A DNA stretch of 64,000 bases from the NCBI GenBank assembly GCA_020831625.1, contig JAFIGD010000003.1:113197-177196 (forward strand), written 5' to 3'. Positions within the stretch are counted from its first letter, which is position 1. Each line of letters opens with the position of its first letter. Positions 7,322-17,420 of the stretch are shown here, piece by piece. The DNA comes from Verrucomicrobiota bacterium (lineage in GTDB: Bacteria; Verrucomicrobiota; Kiritimatiellia; SS1-B-03-39; UBA6053). The notes under the pieces are model-generated. The model saw only the letters and a program-made list of their open reading frames with translations, had not been told where the DNA came from and did no database searches. The position numbers and the translations under genes were made by a program.

Positions 7322-8727
7322 AGCCAGGCCTGCTCCAGCGCCTCGGGTGTGGTCCCCATGTGGCGGGCAAGCAATTTTTCGCGGGAAATGTTCACCAACT
7401 GGCGCAGATGGGCGGGATCCCGGATATACTGAAGGTAGGTGAAAAACGCGTCCCGGCGGCTTTCCTGCATGAGATAGCGGAAAAGCACCCAGGACAGCGC
7501 ATAGGCCTCGTATGATTTTAAGCCGGGAAGTTCGGCTTCGAATCCCGAGGGTTTACGAATATTGATGAGTTGGGCCAGCGGGGGTATGCGTCCGGATTCG
7601 CGGAGGTTGATCAAAGTGTTCAGGTGCGTGGGGGTGATTTCGCCTGGGGGATCGGACTCAAAATACACGGCCAGCCCTTCAATCAGCCAGCCGTTTTCCG
7701 CGTGAAACCAGGAGTGAACGCCGTAGGTGTAGCTCAAATGATGTGCGGCTTCATGCCGGAGGGTTGCCAGGGTTTCCTGTTGGCCACGCCGGCGGATTTG
7801 CTCCTCGACACGAAAGCGGGTTTGCTCAAGCGATCTGCGTTCCTCGGAGGAGCGGCTGTTTTCGATCAGGTTCGCGAGTTCAGCATTAATTTCCGAGCGC
7901 ATTTGACGGGCAAAGGCGGAATGATACTGATTAAAAACCACCATCCGGTCCTCCAGCGGAGAATAAAAACCCGCGGAACCCTCCATTTCGGGCGAGGACC
8001 GGGCCACGGACCGGGCGAAATCCTCCTCGTTGCTGAAAAACAGGACTTGAAGACTTTGTTGACTGCGCCGGGCTTGAACCAGAGGGGAGAAAATTTCCAT
8101 ATATTGTTGATATAGACGGTCCAGAACCCGGGCGGTTTCAATGACTTGAAAATAAGGCGCATCCGTTAGGATTGTGTAGGGCCCGTGGTGGAGAAGCTCA
8201 AAGGTCGGGAAATCCATTTGGAAACGGACATCGCGCCAGGTGATACGGGGAATCGGTTCTGTGTAGGACTCAAGAGAAAGGATGTCGCTTCGGTTTATTT
8301 CACGGGTCACCCGGCTTTTCCCTCCAAATGAAAACTGCACGGAGATGCTTTCGGGAGATTCAAATAAAATCCGGATGAGATGTTCTTCTCCGGCGGTGGT
8401 TATCAAACGGTGGGTTGGCCAGCGGTTCCTCAATGCCGCTTCCAGACCGCGTTTTCCGTCGAGTTCCTCGGGAGTGAATTCACTTTCGGGTTTATCCTCC
8501 GGCGGGAGGTTGTAAAAGGAGGGCCAGTTCATGGCCCGGGCCAGGGCCCGTCCCGGAGACGTGGTCAGAAAGTGATAAAACCGGGGGTCGTCATTTCGGT
8601 TCCAGTACACCAGCCGGGAGGCCCCGGCCATCATGGCGAGCAACAGCACCCATCGGGTATACTTCACGGCAAGGTGAAATGTGCGCCAGGGCGAGAGTTT
8701 GTCAGGAGGGGAGGGCACACGGGACAT
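7300..8727 (-). CDS. Membrane-anchored HExxH metallopeptidase-like protein (DUF1570-type)
   Basis: A 475-residue protein with one hydrophobic segment near residues 25-45 (WVLLLAMMAGASRLVYW) that should anchor it in the inner membrane with the bulk outside the cytoplasm. A gluzincin-like zinc motif, LRHEAAHHLSY (H325, E326, H329), is followed by GWLIEGLAVYFE, whose Glu could be the third ligand. These resemble DUF1570 and related peptidases found widely in Verrucomicrobiota and Planctomycetes. ATG 8727 was chosen; a longer frame running to 9120 would read through the divergent sppA promoter. Substrate is unknown. Confidence 0.75.
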   Translation of the reverse strand: MSRVPSPPDKLSPWRTFHLAVKYTRWVLLLAMMAGASRLVYWNRNDDPRFYHFLTTSPGRALARAMNWPSFYNLPPEDKPESEFTPEELDGKRGLEAALRNRWPTHRLITTAGEEHLIRILFESPESISVQFSFGGKSRVTREINRSDILSLESYTEPIPRITWRDVRFQMDFPTFELLHHGPYTILTDAPYFQVIETARVLDRLYQQYMEIFSPLVQARRSQQSLQVLFFSNEEDFARSVARSSPEMEGSAGFYSPLEDRMVVFNQYHSAFARQMRSEINAELANLIENSRSSEERRSLEQTRFRVEEQIRRRGQQETLATLRHEAAHHLSYTYGVHSWFHAENGWLIEGLAVYFESDPPGEITPTHLNTLINLRESGRIPPLAQLINIRKPSGFEAELPGLKSYEAYALSWVLFRYLMQESRRDAFFTYLQYIRDPAHLRQLVNISREKLLARHMGTTPEALEQAWLQAINSF

Positions 8728-8809
8728 TTGTAAATCGTACGATAACCCACTTCGAAAATCAATGCGTGATCCCGGTTGTTTTTTCAGGGGCGGCGCGTAT
8801 GATCCCGTC

Positions 8810-9868
8810 ATGTCAGACTCCTTTAATTTGCCGCCGCCCGAATCGCAGCCTCCGCCTTTGCCCCGCTCCATTGAACCGGGGGATCGTCCGCGCAAACCGG
8901 GACGCTGGCGGCGCAAATTGTTCCGCGGGGTCCTCGGGGTGAGTCTGCTGTTGAATGCGGCGACCTGTTCGCGGATGATGATGCGGGCGCAACTGGGTGA
9001 GGAGGAGTTTCCTCCGGTGTCCGAAACCCTGGCGTTCGGTTCTCCCCATGCCGAAACGAAAGTCGCGCTCCTGAGGTTTGAGGGCGTTATTCTGAGGCAG
9101 GCACAGGGTTTCTGGGGCACGCTGCCGGATCCGGTGACCGCGCTGTTGCGGGAAATTCAGGCGGCGACCATGGATCCCACCGTTCGTGCGATCCTGTTGG
9201 AGGTGAATTCGCCCGGAGGCGGCGTCACCGCCAGCGACGAGATTTACGACGCGCTGATGCGCTTTCGCGCCTCGGATCCGGACCGCGTGATTGTGGGCAT
9301 GGTGCAGGACACGGCGGCTTCCGGGGCATACTATTTTCTGCTGGCAGCTCATGAAATCTGGGCGCAGCCGACCTCGGTTGTGGGTTCGGTGGGGGTAATG
9401 GTTTCCACAATCAATTTTCACCAATTGGCGCAGCGGCTCGGGGTGGAGGATGTGACCCTGACCTCCGGGGGGAACAAAGCGATGCTGTCGCCCTTCCGTC
9501 CTCTGGACACAGAACATGTCGCGATTTTTCAAGACGTGGTGAATGATTTGTATGCCCGTTTCCGGGATCTGGTGGTTGAGCACCGTCCGTTTGATCTGGC
9601 GACGGCTTCGCGTGACGGGCTGCTGGACGGGCGGATTTTCACGGCGCGGGACGCGTTGAGGCATCAGCTGGTGGACGGAATCGGCTATGGCGCGGATGTC
9701 CGCGCGCGGGTGGCGGAGCGTCTGGGCGCGGAGGAGTTGGGGTTTTACACCTTCCGATACTCCGCCGGCTTTTCGGGGCTGTTCGGCGCGCGCGGGCCGT
9801 CGCTTCCGGCGGCGTTGGGTTTGCCGGGTGACGGATCGGCCCGGTTTCTCTATTTGTGGCAGCCCTGA
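8810..9868 (+). CDS. sppA: Signal peptide peptidase SppA-like S49 protease
   Basis: A short-form S49 peptidase of 352 residues that cleaves leftover signal peptides or membrane proteins at the periplasmic side of the inner membrane. A proline-rich N-terminus and basic stretch (GRWRRKLFRG) precede one membrane segment (VLGVSLLLNAATC). The catalytic dyad is visible as Ser171 in DTAASGAYYFLLAA and Lys223 in SGGNKAMLSPF. The NSPGGGV motif of the substrate groove is present. ATG 8810 was preferred because the upstream frame extends through the divergent gene's promoter. It is the first gene of a collinear block with uvrA. Confidence 0.88.
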   Translation: MSDSFNLPPPESQPPPLPRSIEPGDRPRKPGRWRRKLFRGVLGVSLLLNAATCSRMMMRAQLGEEEFPPVSETLAFGSPHAETKVALLRFEGVILRQAQGFWGTLPDPVTALLREIQAATMDPTVRAILLEVNSPGGGVTASDEIYDALMRFRASDPDRVIVGMVQDTAASGAYYFLLAAHEIWAQPTSVVGSVGVMVSTINFHQLAQRLGVEDVTLTSGGNKAMLSPFRPLDTEHVAIFQDVVNDLYARFRDLVVEHRPFDLATASRDGLLDGRIFTARDALRHQLVDGIGYGADVRARVAERLGAEELGFYTFRYSAGFSGLFGARGPSLPAALGLPGDGSARFLYLWQP

Positions 9869-9882
9869 GCCGGAAGTAAGGC

Positions 9883-12717
9883 ATGCAGCAAACGCATTTA
9901 ATTGTTCAGGGCGCACGCGAGCACAACCTCAAAAATGTGGATGTGACCTTTCCGCGTGACGCGGTGGTGGTGATCACGGGGTTGAGCGGGTCGGGCAAAT
10001 CGTCACTGGCTTTCGACACGATTTTCGCCGAAGGTCAGCGGAAATATGTTGAGAGTTTGTCGGCGTACGCGCGGCAGTTTCTGGATCAGATGCAAAAGCC
10101 GGATGTGGATCACATCGAGGGCCTTTCGCCGGCGATTTCGATTGAGCAGCGGACGGCGGGTTCGAATCCCCGTTCGATTGTGGCCACCACCACGGAGATT
10201 TATGATTATCTGCGCCTGCTGTATGCGAGCATCGGCATCCAGCATTGTCCGAAGTGCGGCAAACCGCTGACGCGTCAGTCGGCGGAGGATATCATCAATC
10301 TGCTGATGGATCTTCCCGCCAAAACGCGGGTGATGATTCTGACGCCCTATGTGGACGGCCGCAAAGGCGAGCATTTGGAGGTTTTTCAGGATATTCGCAA
10401 TCAGGGTTTTGTGCGGGCGCGGGTGGACGGCAAAGTTCTGGAGCTGGATGATGTGCCGGCGTTGAACAAGAAAACTAAACACAGTATTGACGCGGTGGTG
10501 GATCGGTTGATGATTGACGGGAAGGTCCGTTCCCGTCTGGCGGACAGTGTGGAGCTGGCGCTGCGGTTGGGCAAAGGGCGGATGACGGCCATGGTGGAGG
10601 ACGGCAACGGCGGGTTCACGGATCAGTTTTTCAGCGAGGAGTTCGCCTGCATTCCCTGCGGGTTGAGTTTCGAGAAACTGGAGAACCGTCACTTTTCGTT
10701 CAACAGTCCGTATGGCGCCTGTCCGCGCTGCGCGGGGCTGGGGAGTTTGGAGATTTTTGATGAGGCGCTGCTGGTGCCGAATCCGGAGCTGTCGCTGGAG
10801 GAGGGGGCGGTGGATGTGTGGAAGCGGGGCGGCCGACGGGTGATTTTGTGGTATAAGAAGCTGTTGCGCGGAGTGGCGGAGGCGTACGGGGTGTCGATGG
10901 ACACCCCCTATCATAAACTGCCCGCGAAATTCCGGCGGGTGCTGATGGAGGGCTCCGGGGATGAGATTGTGGAAATGAGCCTGTACCGCGGCGGACGGAA
11001 GCTGAAATACGACAAGCCGTTCGAGGGGGTGATTCCCAATCTGGAGCGCCGGATGCGGGAGACGGAAAGTGATTACACGCGGCAGCGTTTGCGGGAATAC
11101 ATGGCGAAAAAGCCCTGTCCGGCCTGCGGAGGCGCCCGCTTGAAGGAGGCTTCGCTGGCATGCACGGTCGCGGACAAAAATATTCATCAGGTCTGCACAT
11201 TGTCGGTGAAAAACGCCCTGGCGTTTTTTGAGGGGCTGACCCTGGGGGAGACCGAGGCGCGGATTGTGAAGGAGGTGCTGAAAGAGATTCAGCACCGGCT
11301 CAGATTTTTGAATGATGTGGGACTGGATTATTTGACCCTGGACCGGGAAAGTGGCAGCCTTTCCGGCGGTGAGGCGCAGCGGATCCGTTTGGCCTCGCAG
11401 GTGGGGTCGGGACTGATGGGGGTTCTGTATGTGTTGGACGAGCCCAGTATCGGGCTGCATCAGCGGGACAATCTGAAGCTGATCCACACGATGAAGGGCT
11501 TGCGGGACAGCGGCAACACGGTTTTGGTGGTGGAACACGACGAGGAAACGATCCGCGAGGCCGACTATGTGATTGATATGGGGCCGCTGGCCGGCCGGCA
11601 CGGCGGTGAAGTGGTGTTTTCCGGGCTGCCTAAAGATTTGCTGAAGGCGAAGGGGTCTTTGACGGCGGACTACCTGAACGGAAAGCGAAAAATTCCGGTG
11701 CCGGAAACCCGTAAAAAGCCTTCGCGAAAAGCGGTGACAATTCAGGGGGCCTTGGAAAACAACCTCAAGAACGTGGACGTGAAAATTCCGCTGGGGGTCT
11801 TTACCTGTGTGACCGGGGTGAGCGGAAGCGGAAAGTCGACCCTGGTGGATCAGATCCTGAAACGGGCGTTGTTTCAGAAATTTTTCGGATCAAAAGACGT
11901 GCCCGGAAAGCACAAGAAGATCAACGGTTTACAGCATATTGACAAGGTGATTGTGATCGACCAGAGCCCGATCGGGCGCACGCCGCGATCGAATCCGGCG
12001 ACGTACACGGGGGCGTTTAATTTGATTCGGGATCTGTTTGCGAAGCTGCCGGCAAGTCAGGTTCGGGGATATGGTCCGGGTCGGTTCAGTTTCAATGTGA
12101 AAGGCGGGCGGTGTGAAAGCTGCAAAGGGGACGGGTTGAGGCGGATTGAGATGCATTTTCTGCCGGACGTGTATGTGACCTGCGAGGTGTGTGAAGGGCG
12201 GCGGTACAACCGGGAAACGCTGGAGGTGCGCTACAAGGGTAAAAATATCTCGGATGTGTTGGACATGACCGTTGAGGACGCGCTGGGCTTTTTTGAGAAG
12301 GTTCCTGGTCTGCAGCGCAAGCTGCAGACGCTGGTGGATGTGGGCCTGGGTTATTTGCAGGTGGGTCAGCCCGCGACCACGCTTTCGGGCGGGGAGGCGC
12401 AGCGGGTGAAACTGGCGACGGAGTTGAGCAAGCGGGACACCGGCAATACCTTATATATCCTCGATGAACCGACAACGGGACTGCATTTCGCGGATGTGGA
12501 CAAACTGCTGGAGGTTCTGTTGCGTCTGCGGGACGCGGGGAATTCACTGCTGGTGATCGAGCACAATCTGGATGTGATCAAGACAGCGGACTGGATTATT
12601 GACCTGGGGCCGGAAGGGGGTGAAGGTGGGGGTGAACTGATCGCGGCAGGCACGCCGGAGGAGGTCGCGCAGGTCAAACGCTCCTATACCGGTCAGTTTC
12701 TGGCGGAAATGTTATGA
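9883..12717 (+). CDS. uvrA: Excinuclease ABC subunit A
   Basis: The DNA-damage recognition ATPase of nucleotide excision repair, 944 residues, the normal family length. It has two ABC modules. The first Walker A is [20 protein letters not shown] (from about residue 32). The two signature motifs are [13 protein letters not shown] and [13 protein letters not shown], with Walker B segments [11 protein letters not shown] and [11 protein letters not shown]. Zinc-finger cysteines are in [18 protein letters not shown] and CESCKGDG...CEVCEGRRY. It starts at ATG 9883, 14 bases after sppA. No damage or truncation was seen. Confidence 0.98.
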   Translation: MQQTHLIVQGAREHNLKNVDVTFPRDAVVVITGLSGSGKSSLAFDTIFAEGQRKYVESLSAYARQFLDQMQKPDVDHIEGLSPAISIEQRTAGSNPRSIVATTTEIYDYLRLLYASIGIQHCPKCGKPLTRQSAEDIINLLMDLPAKTRVMILTPYVDGRKGEHLEVFQDIRNQGFVRARVDGKVLELDDVPALNKKTKHSIDAVVDRLMIDGKVRSRLADSVELALRLGKGRMTAMVEDGNGGFTDQFFSEEFACIPCGLSFEKLENRHFSFNSPYGACPRCAGLGSLEIFDEALLVPNPELSLEEGAVDVWKRGGRRVILWYKKLLRGVAEAYGVSMDTPYHKLPAKFRRVLMEGSGDEIVEMSLYRGGRKLKYDKPFEGVIPNLERRMRETESDYTRQRLREYMAKKPCPACGGARLKEASLACTVADKNIHQVCTLSVKNALAFFEGLTLGETEARIVKEVLKEIQHRLRFLNDVGLDYLTLDRESGSLSGGEAQRIRLASQVGSGLMGVLYVLDEPSIGLHQRDNLKLIHTMKGLRDSGNTVLVVEHDEETIREADYVIDMGPLAGRHGGEVVFSGLPKDLLKAKGSLTADYLNGKRKIPVPETRKKPSRKAVTIQGALENNLKNVDVKIPLGVFTCVTGVSGSGKSTLVDQILKRALFQKFFGSKDVPGKHKKINGLQHIDKVIVIDQSPIGRTPRSNPATYTGAFNLIRDLFAKLPASQVRGYGPGRFSFNVKGGRCESCKGDGLRRIEMHFLPDVYVTCEVCEGRRYNRETLEVRYKGKNISDVLDMTVEDALGFFEKVPGLQRKLQTLVDVGLGYLQVGQPATTLSGGEAQRVKLATELSKRDTGNTLYILDEPTTGLHFADVDKLLEVLLRLRDAGNSLLVIEHNLDVIKTADWIIDLGPEGGEGGGELIAAGTPEEVAQVKRSYTGQFLAEML

Positions 12718-12760
12718 GTCCCGGCTTTTACAAATGCGGGTTTACAGGTTAGAATGGGGT

Positions 12761-14032
12761 ATGATCACAAAACGCCCGCTTTATTTTCTGAACCGTTTGT
12801 TTATCGCCTGCCTGGTTTTTCTCGGACTGCTTCGGGCGGCGGAAGTGTTGTCGGAGTCTTCCCCGATGCGGGTTCGCGATTCAGAGGCGTTTGAGCAGAT
12901 GGCGCGGTTCACGCTGGCTCTGGAGCAGGTGCGGCAGTTCTATGTGGAATCCGATGAACCGATTTCGTATGAGGTGTTGATTGACGGCGCGATTGAGGGC
13001 ATGATGAATCAATTGGACCGGTACAGCGGTTTTTTGGGGGACCGCGAGAACGAGGCGCTGCAGTCGGAAACCCGCGGGCAATTCGGTGGCGTGGGCATTG
13101 TCATTAGTCTGGAGGACGGCTGGCTCACGGTGGTGTCCCCCATGGAGGGCACGCCGGGATGGGACGCGGGGTTGCTGACAGACGACCGGATTCTTGAGAT
13201 TGACGGGGAGTCCACCCGGGGAATTTCGCTCCGGGGCGCGGTCGAGTTGCTTCGCGGCGAACCCGGCACGCCGGTGTCGCTGAAAGTGGGCAGACCTTCG
13301 GAGGGCAAAACCCTGGATGTGACGCTGGTCCGGGCGGTTATCGAGCCGAGGACGGTGCAGGCGTACCGGATGTTGGACGACGGGATTGGATATATCCGGG
13401 TGACCTCGTTTGCGGAGCCCACGCCCCGGATGCTTCGGGAGGAGTTGAACCGGCTGCGGCGGAACCGTCCCGAGGGGTTGATTTTGGATTTACGCGGAAA
13501 CCCGGGGGGACTGCTGAATGCGGCGGTGGAGGTGGCCGGTCTGTTCCTTCCGCAGGGCACGCTGGTGGTCTATACCGAGGGACGGGGGGATGAGGAAACC
13601 CGTCGACGGGAATATGTGTCGCGGGGGCGGCGTCAGGCTCTGGATGTGCCGATGGTGGTGCTGATCAACGCCGGCAGTGCCAGTGGTTCGGAGATTGTGG
13701 CGGGGGCGTTGAGGGATCACGGCCGGGCCACGCTGGTCGGGCAGCAAAGTTTCGGGAAGGGATCTGTGCAGAGTGTGGTGCCGCTGCGGGATGGAAGCGC
13801 GATACGGCTGACCACGGCGATTTATTTCACCCCGGACGGGCATCAGATCCACGAGCAGGGGCTGGAACCGGACGAAAGGGTTTCGTTTCCGTTGCGGGAG
13901 TGGGCGGCCGCGCAGCGTCAGGCCTCACGGGGGGATTGGGCCTGGCGGGAGGATCCCCAGGTCCGCAGGGCGCTGGAGGTATTGACGGAAAGGCGCGACG
14001 CGGCGGAGGGTGATGAACGTTCTGGGGATTGA
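12761..14032 (+). CDS. S41 C-terminal processing peptidase
   Basis: A CtpA/Prc-type periplasmic serine protease of 423 residues. An N-terminal membrane or signal segment (LFIACLVFLGLLRAAEV) is followed by an S41 N-terminal region. A PDZ domain then spans about residues 90-180 (GGVGIVISLEDGWLTVVSPMEGTPGWDAGL). The catalytic core reads NAGSASGSEIVAGAL (Ser306/Ser308) and QSFGKGSVQSV (Lys333). Start ATG 12761 is preferred over ATG 12734 because it follows a GGGGT stretch. The 3' end overlaps tsaD by 20 bases, which suggests translational coupling. Confidence 0.93.
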   Translation: MITKRPLYFLNRLFIACLVFLGLLRAAEVLSESSPMRVRDSEAFEQMARFTLALEQVRQFYVESDEPISYEVLIDGAIEGMMNQLDRYSGFLGDRENEALQSETRGQFGGVGIVISLEDGWLTVVSPMEGTPGWDAGLLTDDRILEIDGESTRGISLRGAVELLRGEPGTPVSLKVGRPSEGKTLDVTLVRAVIEPRTVQAYRMLDDGIGYIRVTSFAEPTPRMLREELNRLRRNRPEGLILDLRGNPGGLLNAAVEVAGLFLPQGTLVVYTEGRGDEETRRREYVSRGRRQALDVPMVVLINAGSASGSEIVAGALRDHGRATLVGQQSFGKGSVQSVVPLRDGSAIRLTTAIYFTPDGHQIHEQGLEPDERVSFPLREWAAAQRQASRGDWAWREDPQVRRALEVLTERRDAAEGDERSGD

Positions 14033-15050
14033 AAGCTCGTGCGATGAGACCGCCGCCGCGGTGGTTTCGGCTCCGTTGCGGGTCCGCAGTTCGGTGGTGG
14101 CCTCTCAGATCGACGCCCATCGCGCGCACGGGGGCGTGGTGCCGGAACTGGCGGCCCGTTCTCATTTAGAGGCTCTGCAGCCGGTTCTGTCGGCGGCGGT
14201 GGCGGAGGCGGGTTTGGTATGGGCCGACATTGACGCGGTGGCGGTGACGCAGGGGCCGGGCTTGTCGAGCTCGCTGCTGATGGGCATGGGGGCCGCACGG
14301 GCGGTCTCTCAACGGCTGGGGGTTCCGCTGATTCCGGTGCATCACATGGAGGGTCACCTGCTGAGTTTCTTTCTGTCACCCGACGCGCCGTCTCCTGAGG
14401 TGGTTTGCCCGCTGTTGGTGCTGCTGGTGACCGGCGGGCACACGGCGCTCATTCGCATGAACGCCCCGGGCGATTATCAGGTGCTCGGACGGTCGATTGA
14501 CGACGCGGCGGGGGAGGCCCTGGACAAGGGTGCCCGGTTGTTGGGGCTTCCGTATCCGGGCGGGCCTGAAATCGAGCGGTTGGCACTGGAGGGAGATTCT
14601 TGGGCGGTGCCGTTCCCCAAAGGCCTTCCCGACAGTGATTCCGCCCGGCAGCGGGGAGGGGACTATGCGTTCAGTTTCAGCGGACTGAAAACCGCATTGC
14701 GGTATTATGTGGCGGGGCATCCGGAGACGCCGAAGGCGGATGTCGCGGCGGCGTATCAGACCACGGTCATGGGCGCGCTGTCGACCCGTGTGGGACAGGC
14801 GCTGGCGAACGAACCCGGCATCAAGGGCGTGGCCTGTGTGGGCGGGGTGGCCAAAAACGAATTTCTGAGGGCCGGACTGAAGGCGGTGACCACCCGATTC
14901 GGGGTAAAGCTGCACACGGTTCCGCTGAAGTACTGCACGGACAATGCGGCGATGATCGCGGCGGTGGCCCTGTTGCGGGATTTGCCGCACGCGGACGCGG
15001 TTCCGGCGGTTTCGCCGAACCTGCAGTTGAACGGGCTTCAGCTCCGGTAG
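14013..15050 (+). CDS. tsaD: tRNA N6-adenosine threonylcarbamoyltransferase
   Basis: The Kae1/TsaD ATPase that transfers threonylcarbamoyl to A37 of ANN-decoding tRNAs, 345 residues. The start NVLGIESSCDETAAAVV is diagnostic. The metal-binding HxxxH is H111/H115 in HHMEGHLLS, and LLVTGGHTAL, DDAAGEALDK and CVGGVAKNEFLR are all present. A GTG one codon upstream (14010) is also possible. A GGAGG sequence sits just ahead, within the end of the S41 peptidase gene. Confidence 0.97.
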   Translation: MNVLGIESSCDETAAAVVSAPLRVRSSVVASQIDAHRAHGGVVPELAARSHLEALQPVLSAAVAEAGLVWADIDAVAVTQGPGLSSSLLMGMGAARAVSQRLGVPLIPVHHMEGHLLSFFLSPDAPSPEVVCPLLVLLVTGGHTALIRMNAPGDYQVLGRSIDDAAGEALDKGARLLGLPYPGGPEIERLALEGDSWAVPFPKGLPDSDSARQRGGDYAFSFSGLKTALRYYVAGHPETPKADVAAAYQTTVMGALSTRVGQALANEPGIKGVACVGGVAKNEFLRAGLKAVTTRFGVKLHTVPLKYCTDNAAMIAAVALLRDLPHADAVPAVSPNLQLNGLQLR

Positions 15051-15054
15051 AGTC

Positions 15055-15891
15055 TTATCCTTTTACCGCGCCGGCGGCGAGGCCCTTGACGAAGGTCTTC
15101 ATCGTGAACAGGAACATGATGACCAGGGGCACGGAACTGATGGCGAATCCGGCCATCATTTGACCGTATTCCTTCACGTATTCGCCCTCGAGGCGCATGA
15201 GGCCGACGGGAATGGTGAGCAGTTCCTCGTCGCGGAGGACGATGAGCGGCAGGATCACGTTGTTCCAGGTGCCGAGGAAGTCCATAATCATACAGATGGA
15301 AATAACCGGGATGGACATGGGCAGGACAATGTGGCGGATTTGGTGGAGGTGTCCGGCACCGTCCATTTGCGCGGCTTCGAAGAGAGAGCCGGGGATATCC
15401 TCGATAAACTGCTTGATGAGGAAAATACCGGCGATCTGACCGGAGTTGGTGCCCATCAACACCAGTGCCCAAAGCGAATTGATGAGATTCAGCTGTTTCA
15501 GCAGGTCGAAAAGGGTGACCAGGGTTGCGGCGGTGCCGGGGAGGAACATAGAGGCGATGATCCCGTAGAACACAATATTACGGCCCGGAAAGCGGTATCG
15601 GGCGAGGGCATAGGCACTGAGGAGAACCATGCTGATGGTGGAGAGGGTGCTCAGAACTGAAACAAAAATGGAGTTCCAGATATAGCCGCTTACGGTGTGC
15701 CACGCAAAGGACCAGTTGCCCCAGTTCCATTCGGAAACCGGATCGAAAAAGAAGGGGTTGGCCTGGTATTGCTGGTTGGTTTTAAAGCTCACCACAATCA
15801 TGATGAACAGGGGGAGAAAGGCAAACCCGAGGACAAACAGCAGGTAGCCGATTTTGATGGATTCAGTTGCTTTGTTCAGTTGCTTTGGCAT
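15055..15891 (-). CDS. Sugar ABC transporter permease (MalG-like)
   Basis: A 278-residue inner-membrane permease with six predicted membrane segments. The cytoplasmic EAA loop reads SLFEAAQMDGAGHLHQIRHIVLPMS, which docks the ATPase. The segment VVSFKTNQQYQANPFFF after the first membrane helix is typical of the carbohydrate-uptake-1 family. It is the last gene of the operon running from 20251. No ATPase gene follows, so a shared MsmX/MalK-type ATPase must be encoded elsewhere. The sugar is not known. Confidence 0.92.
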   Translation of the reverse strand: MPKQLNKATESIKIGYLLFVLGFAFLPLFIMIVVSFKTNQQYQANPFFFDPVSEWNWGNWSFAWHTVSGYIWNSIFVSVLSTLSTISMVLLSAYALARYRFPGRNIVFYGIIASMFLPGTAATLVTLFDLLKQLNLINSLWALVLMGTNSGQIAGIFLIKQFIEDIPGSLFEAAQMDGAGHLHQIRHIVLPMSIPVISICMIMDFLGTWNNVILPLIVLRDEELLTIPVGLMRLEGEYVKEYGQMMAGFAISSVPLVIMFLFTMKTFVKGLAAGAVKG

Positions 15892-15916
15892 GGGAGGTTA
15901 TCCGGAAAGGGGTGGA

Positions 15917-17416
15917 TCACTTATCGACTTTGACGTATTTATTATAGATAACGGTGAGGCCGAGGATGATGACAAAGAGGACCATCCCCAGAGCGCAGGC
16001 GTAACCGAACTGTCCGTCGATAAAGGCTTTGGAGAACATGTAAAGGCCGGGGACCATTCCCCGGTTTCCGGGCCCGCCGCTGGGCCCGAGGAGAATCAGA
16101 AACATCTCGTAGCTGGTGAGGGTGGCGATGGTCATAAAGATAAGATTGATCCGGACCTGGGTGAGGATGAGCGGGAGTTCAATGCGGAAGAGCATGCCGA
16201 TGGGGCCGATGCCGTCGATTTCAGCGGCTTCGTAGACGTCGGTGGGGATTTGCTGAAGGCCCGCGAGATAAATCAGCACGCCCATGGTTCCCACCCAGGG
16301 GAAGCCCCAGAAGAGCAGGGCGGGGATCACCAGATCGCGGTTGCCGAGCCAGGCGGGGGTCCCGAGTTCGAATTGGCCGGTGGGGTCGGTCCACGTTTGC
16401 GCGAAGAGGACCAGAAAGGTGCCGAAAAGGAACAGCGCGGTGGCGATGAATTTAATTTTGGCCTCGGCGTTGAATCGTTCCCGGGTTTGACGCAGAATTT
16501 CGCTGATCAGGATTCCGGCGGCGACATTCAGAAAGAGGAGGGGAAAATTATTCGCGAAGCCGTAAAGGCTTCCGAAAAAGAGAAACATCCAGATGACCCA
16601 GCGGGGGCCGAGGGTTTTCGCGAGTGCGAACATCAGGGAGGCGAATACGGCGATGGCGAGGATAAACACCACTCCGTTTGAGGGGGCGTTCGAGACCAGA
16701 AGGGGAATCAGGCTGGTGGCAAGAATGATGCCCGAGGCTTTGTGGCGTGTGGATTTGTCGGCTCCGTGACCGGAAAGTGTCAGCAGAAAGCTCCCGGAAA
16801 GAATCAGGCCCCAGGTGCTGGCGAAGAGAAGGGTGATTGGGCCGTCGATCAGAGGCTCCAATGCCGAGGCAAGGCGGGGCATCACCCCGGGAACGTCCCG
16901 GCTGCCGTCCAGCCAGTGTAGAAAATTCATGAGACCGGAGGCATTGAGGATTCGGTTGAAGACCCCGAAATCCGGATCATAGAAGCTTTTCCAAATCAGC
17001 AGCCAGACCATCCCGGGAATGACCATGGGGATCACAAAGCAGACCTGGAAAATATACCGTGCCTTTTCATTCATCAGCCGGTGCAGGGCGACGGCGGCGA
17101 AAATTCCCGGCCACATTTTAAAGAGATTGGCGATGAGCAGAATGAAAATAAGCTGGAAGGAGTTCCAGAAGAGAGGGTCGCTGAACGCGTCGATAAAGTT
17201 TTTGAAGCCGATAAACTCCTCGACTTCGCCGGGAACCCAGCGGTACATGGATTTGACGACCACGTCGATTTTGGGATAATAGCCTAAAACCAGAATAATG
17301 ATGCTGGAGGGCAGCACCAGCATATACAGCTTGGAAAGTTCTTTCAGGCGGTTGAGGAGCCTGGCAAACGTCTGTTTGCCCGGCGCGGGAGAAACGGGGA
17401 GTGCTGCATCGGTCAT
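15917..17416 (-). CDS. Sugar ABC transporter permease (MalF-like) with a large membrane insertion
   Basis: A 499-residue permease, compared with about 290-310 for usual family members. The N-terminal third (LYMLVLPSSIIILVLGYYPKI, then VIPMVIPGMVWLLIWKSFYDPDFGVFNRIL) and the C-terminal third with the EAA loop (DVYEAAEIDGIGPIGMLFRIELPL) are ordinary. Between them lie about 190 extra residues with four or five more hydrophobic segments, such as TLLFASTWGLILSGSFLLTL and VVFILAIAVFASLMFAL. ATG 17416 was chosen; a TTG at 17449 would overlap the binding-protein gene. It is coupled to the binding protein upstream. Confidence 0.88.
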   Translation of the reverse strand: MTDAALPVSPAPGKQTFARLLNRLKELSKLYMLVLPSSIIILVLGYYPKIDVVVKSMYRWVPGEVEEFIGFKNFIDAFSDPLFWNSFQLIFILLIANLFKMWPGIFAAVALHRLMNEKARYIFQVCFVIPMVIPGMVWLLIWKSFYDPDFGVFNRILNASGLMNFLHWLDGSRDVPGVMPRLASALEPLIDGPITLLFASTWGLILSGSFLLTLSGHGADKSTRHKASGIILATSLIPLLVSNAPSNGVVFILAIAVFASLMFALAKTLGPRWVIWMFLFFGSLYGFANNFPLLFLNVAAGILISEILRQTRERFNAEAKIKFIATALFLFGTFLVLFAQTWTDPTGQFELGTPAWLGNRDLVIPALLFWGFPWVGTMGVLIYLAGLQQIPTDVYEAAEIDGIGPIGMLFRIELPLILTQVRINLIFMTIATLTSYEMFLILLGPSGGPGNRGMVPGLYMFSKAFIDGQFGYACALGMVLFVIILGLTVIYNKYVKVDK

Positions 17417-17420
17417 GGGA

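Noticed and set aside
10003..11601. Long minus-strand ORF opposite uvrA
   Set aside because: It is a shadow caused by high GC at third codon positions; its product is low-complexity and His/Arg/Pro-rich, and uvrA is certain.
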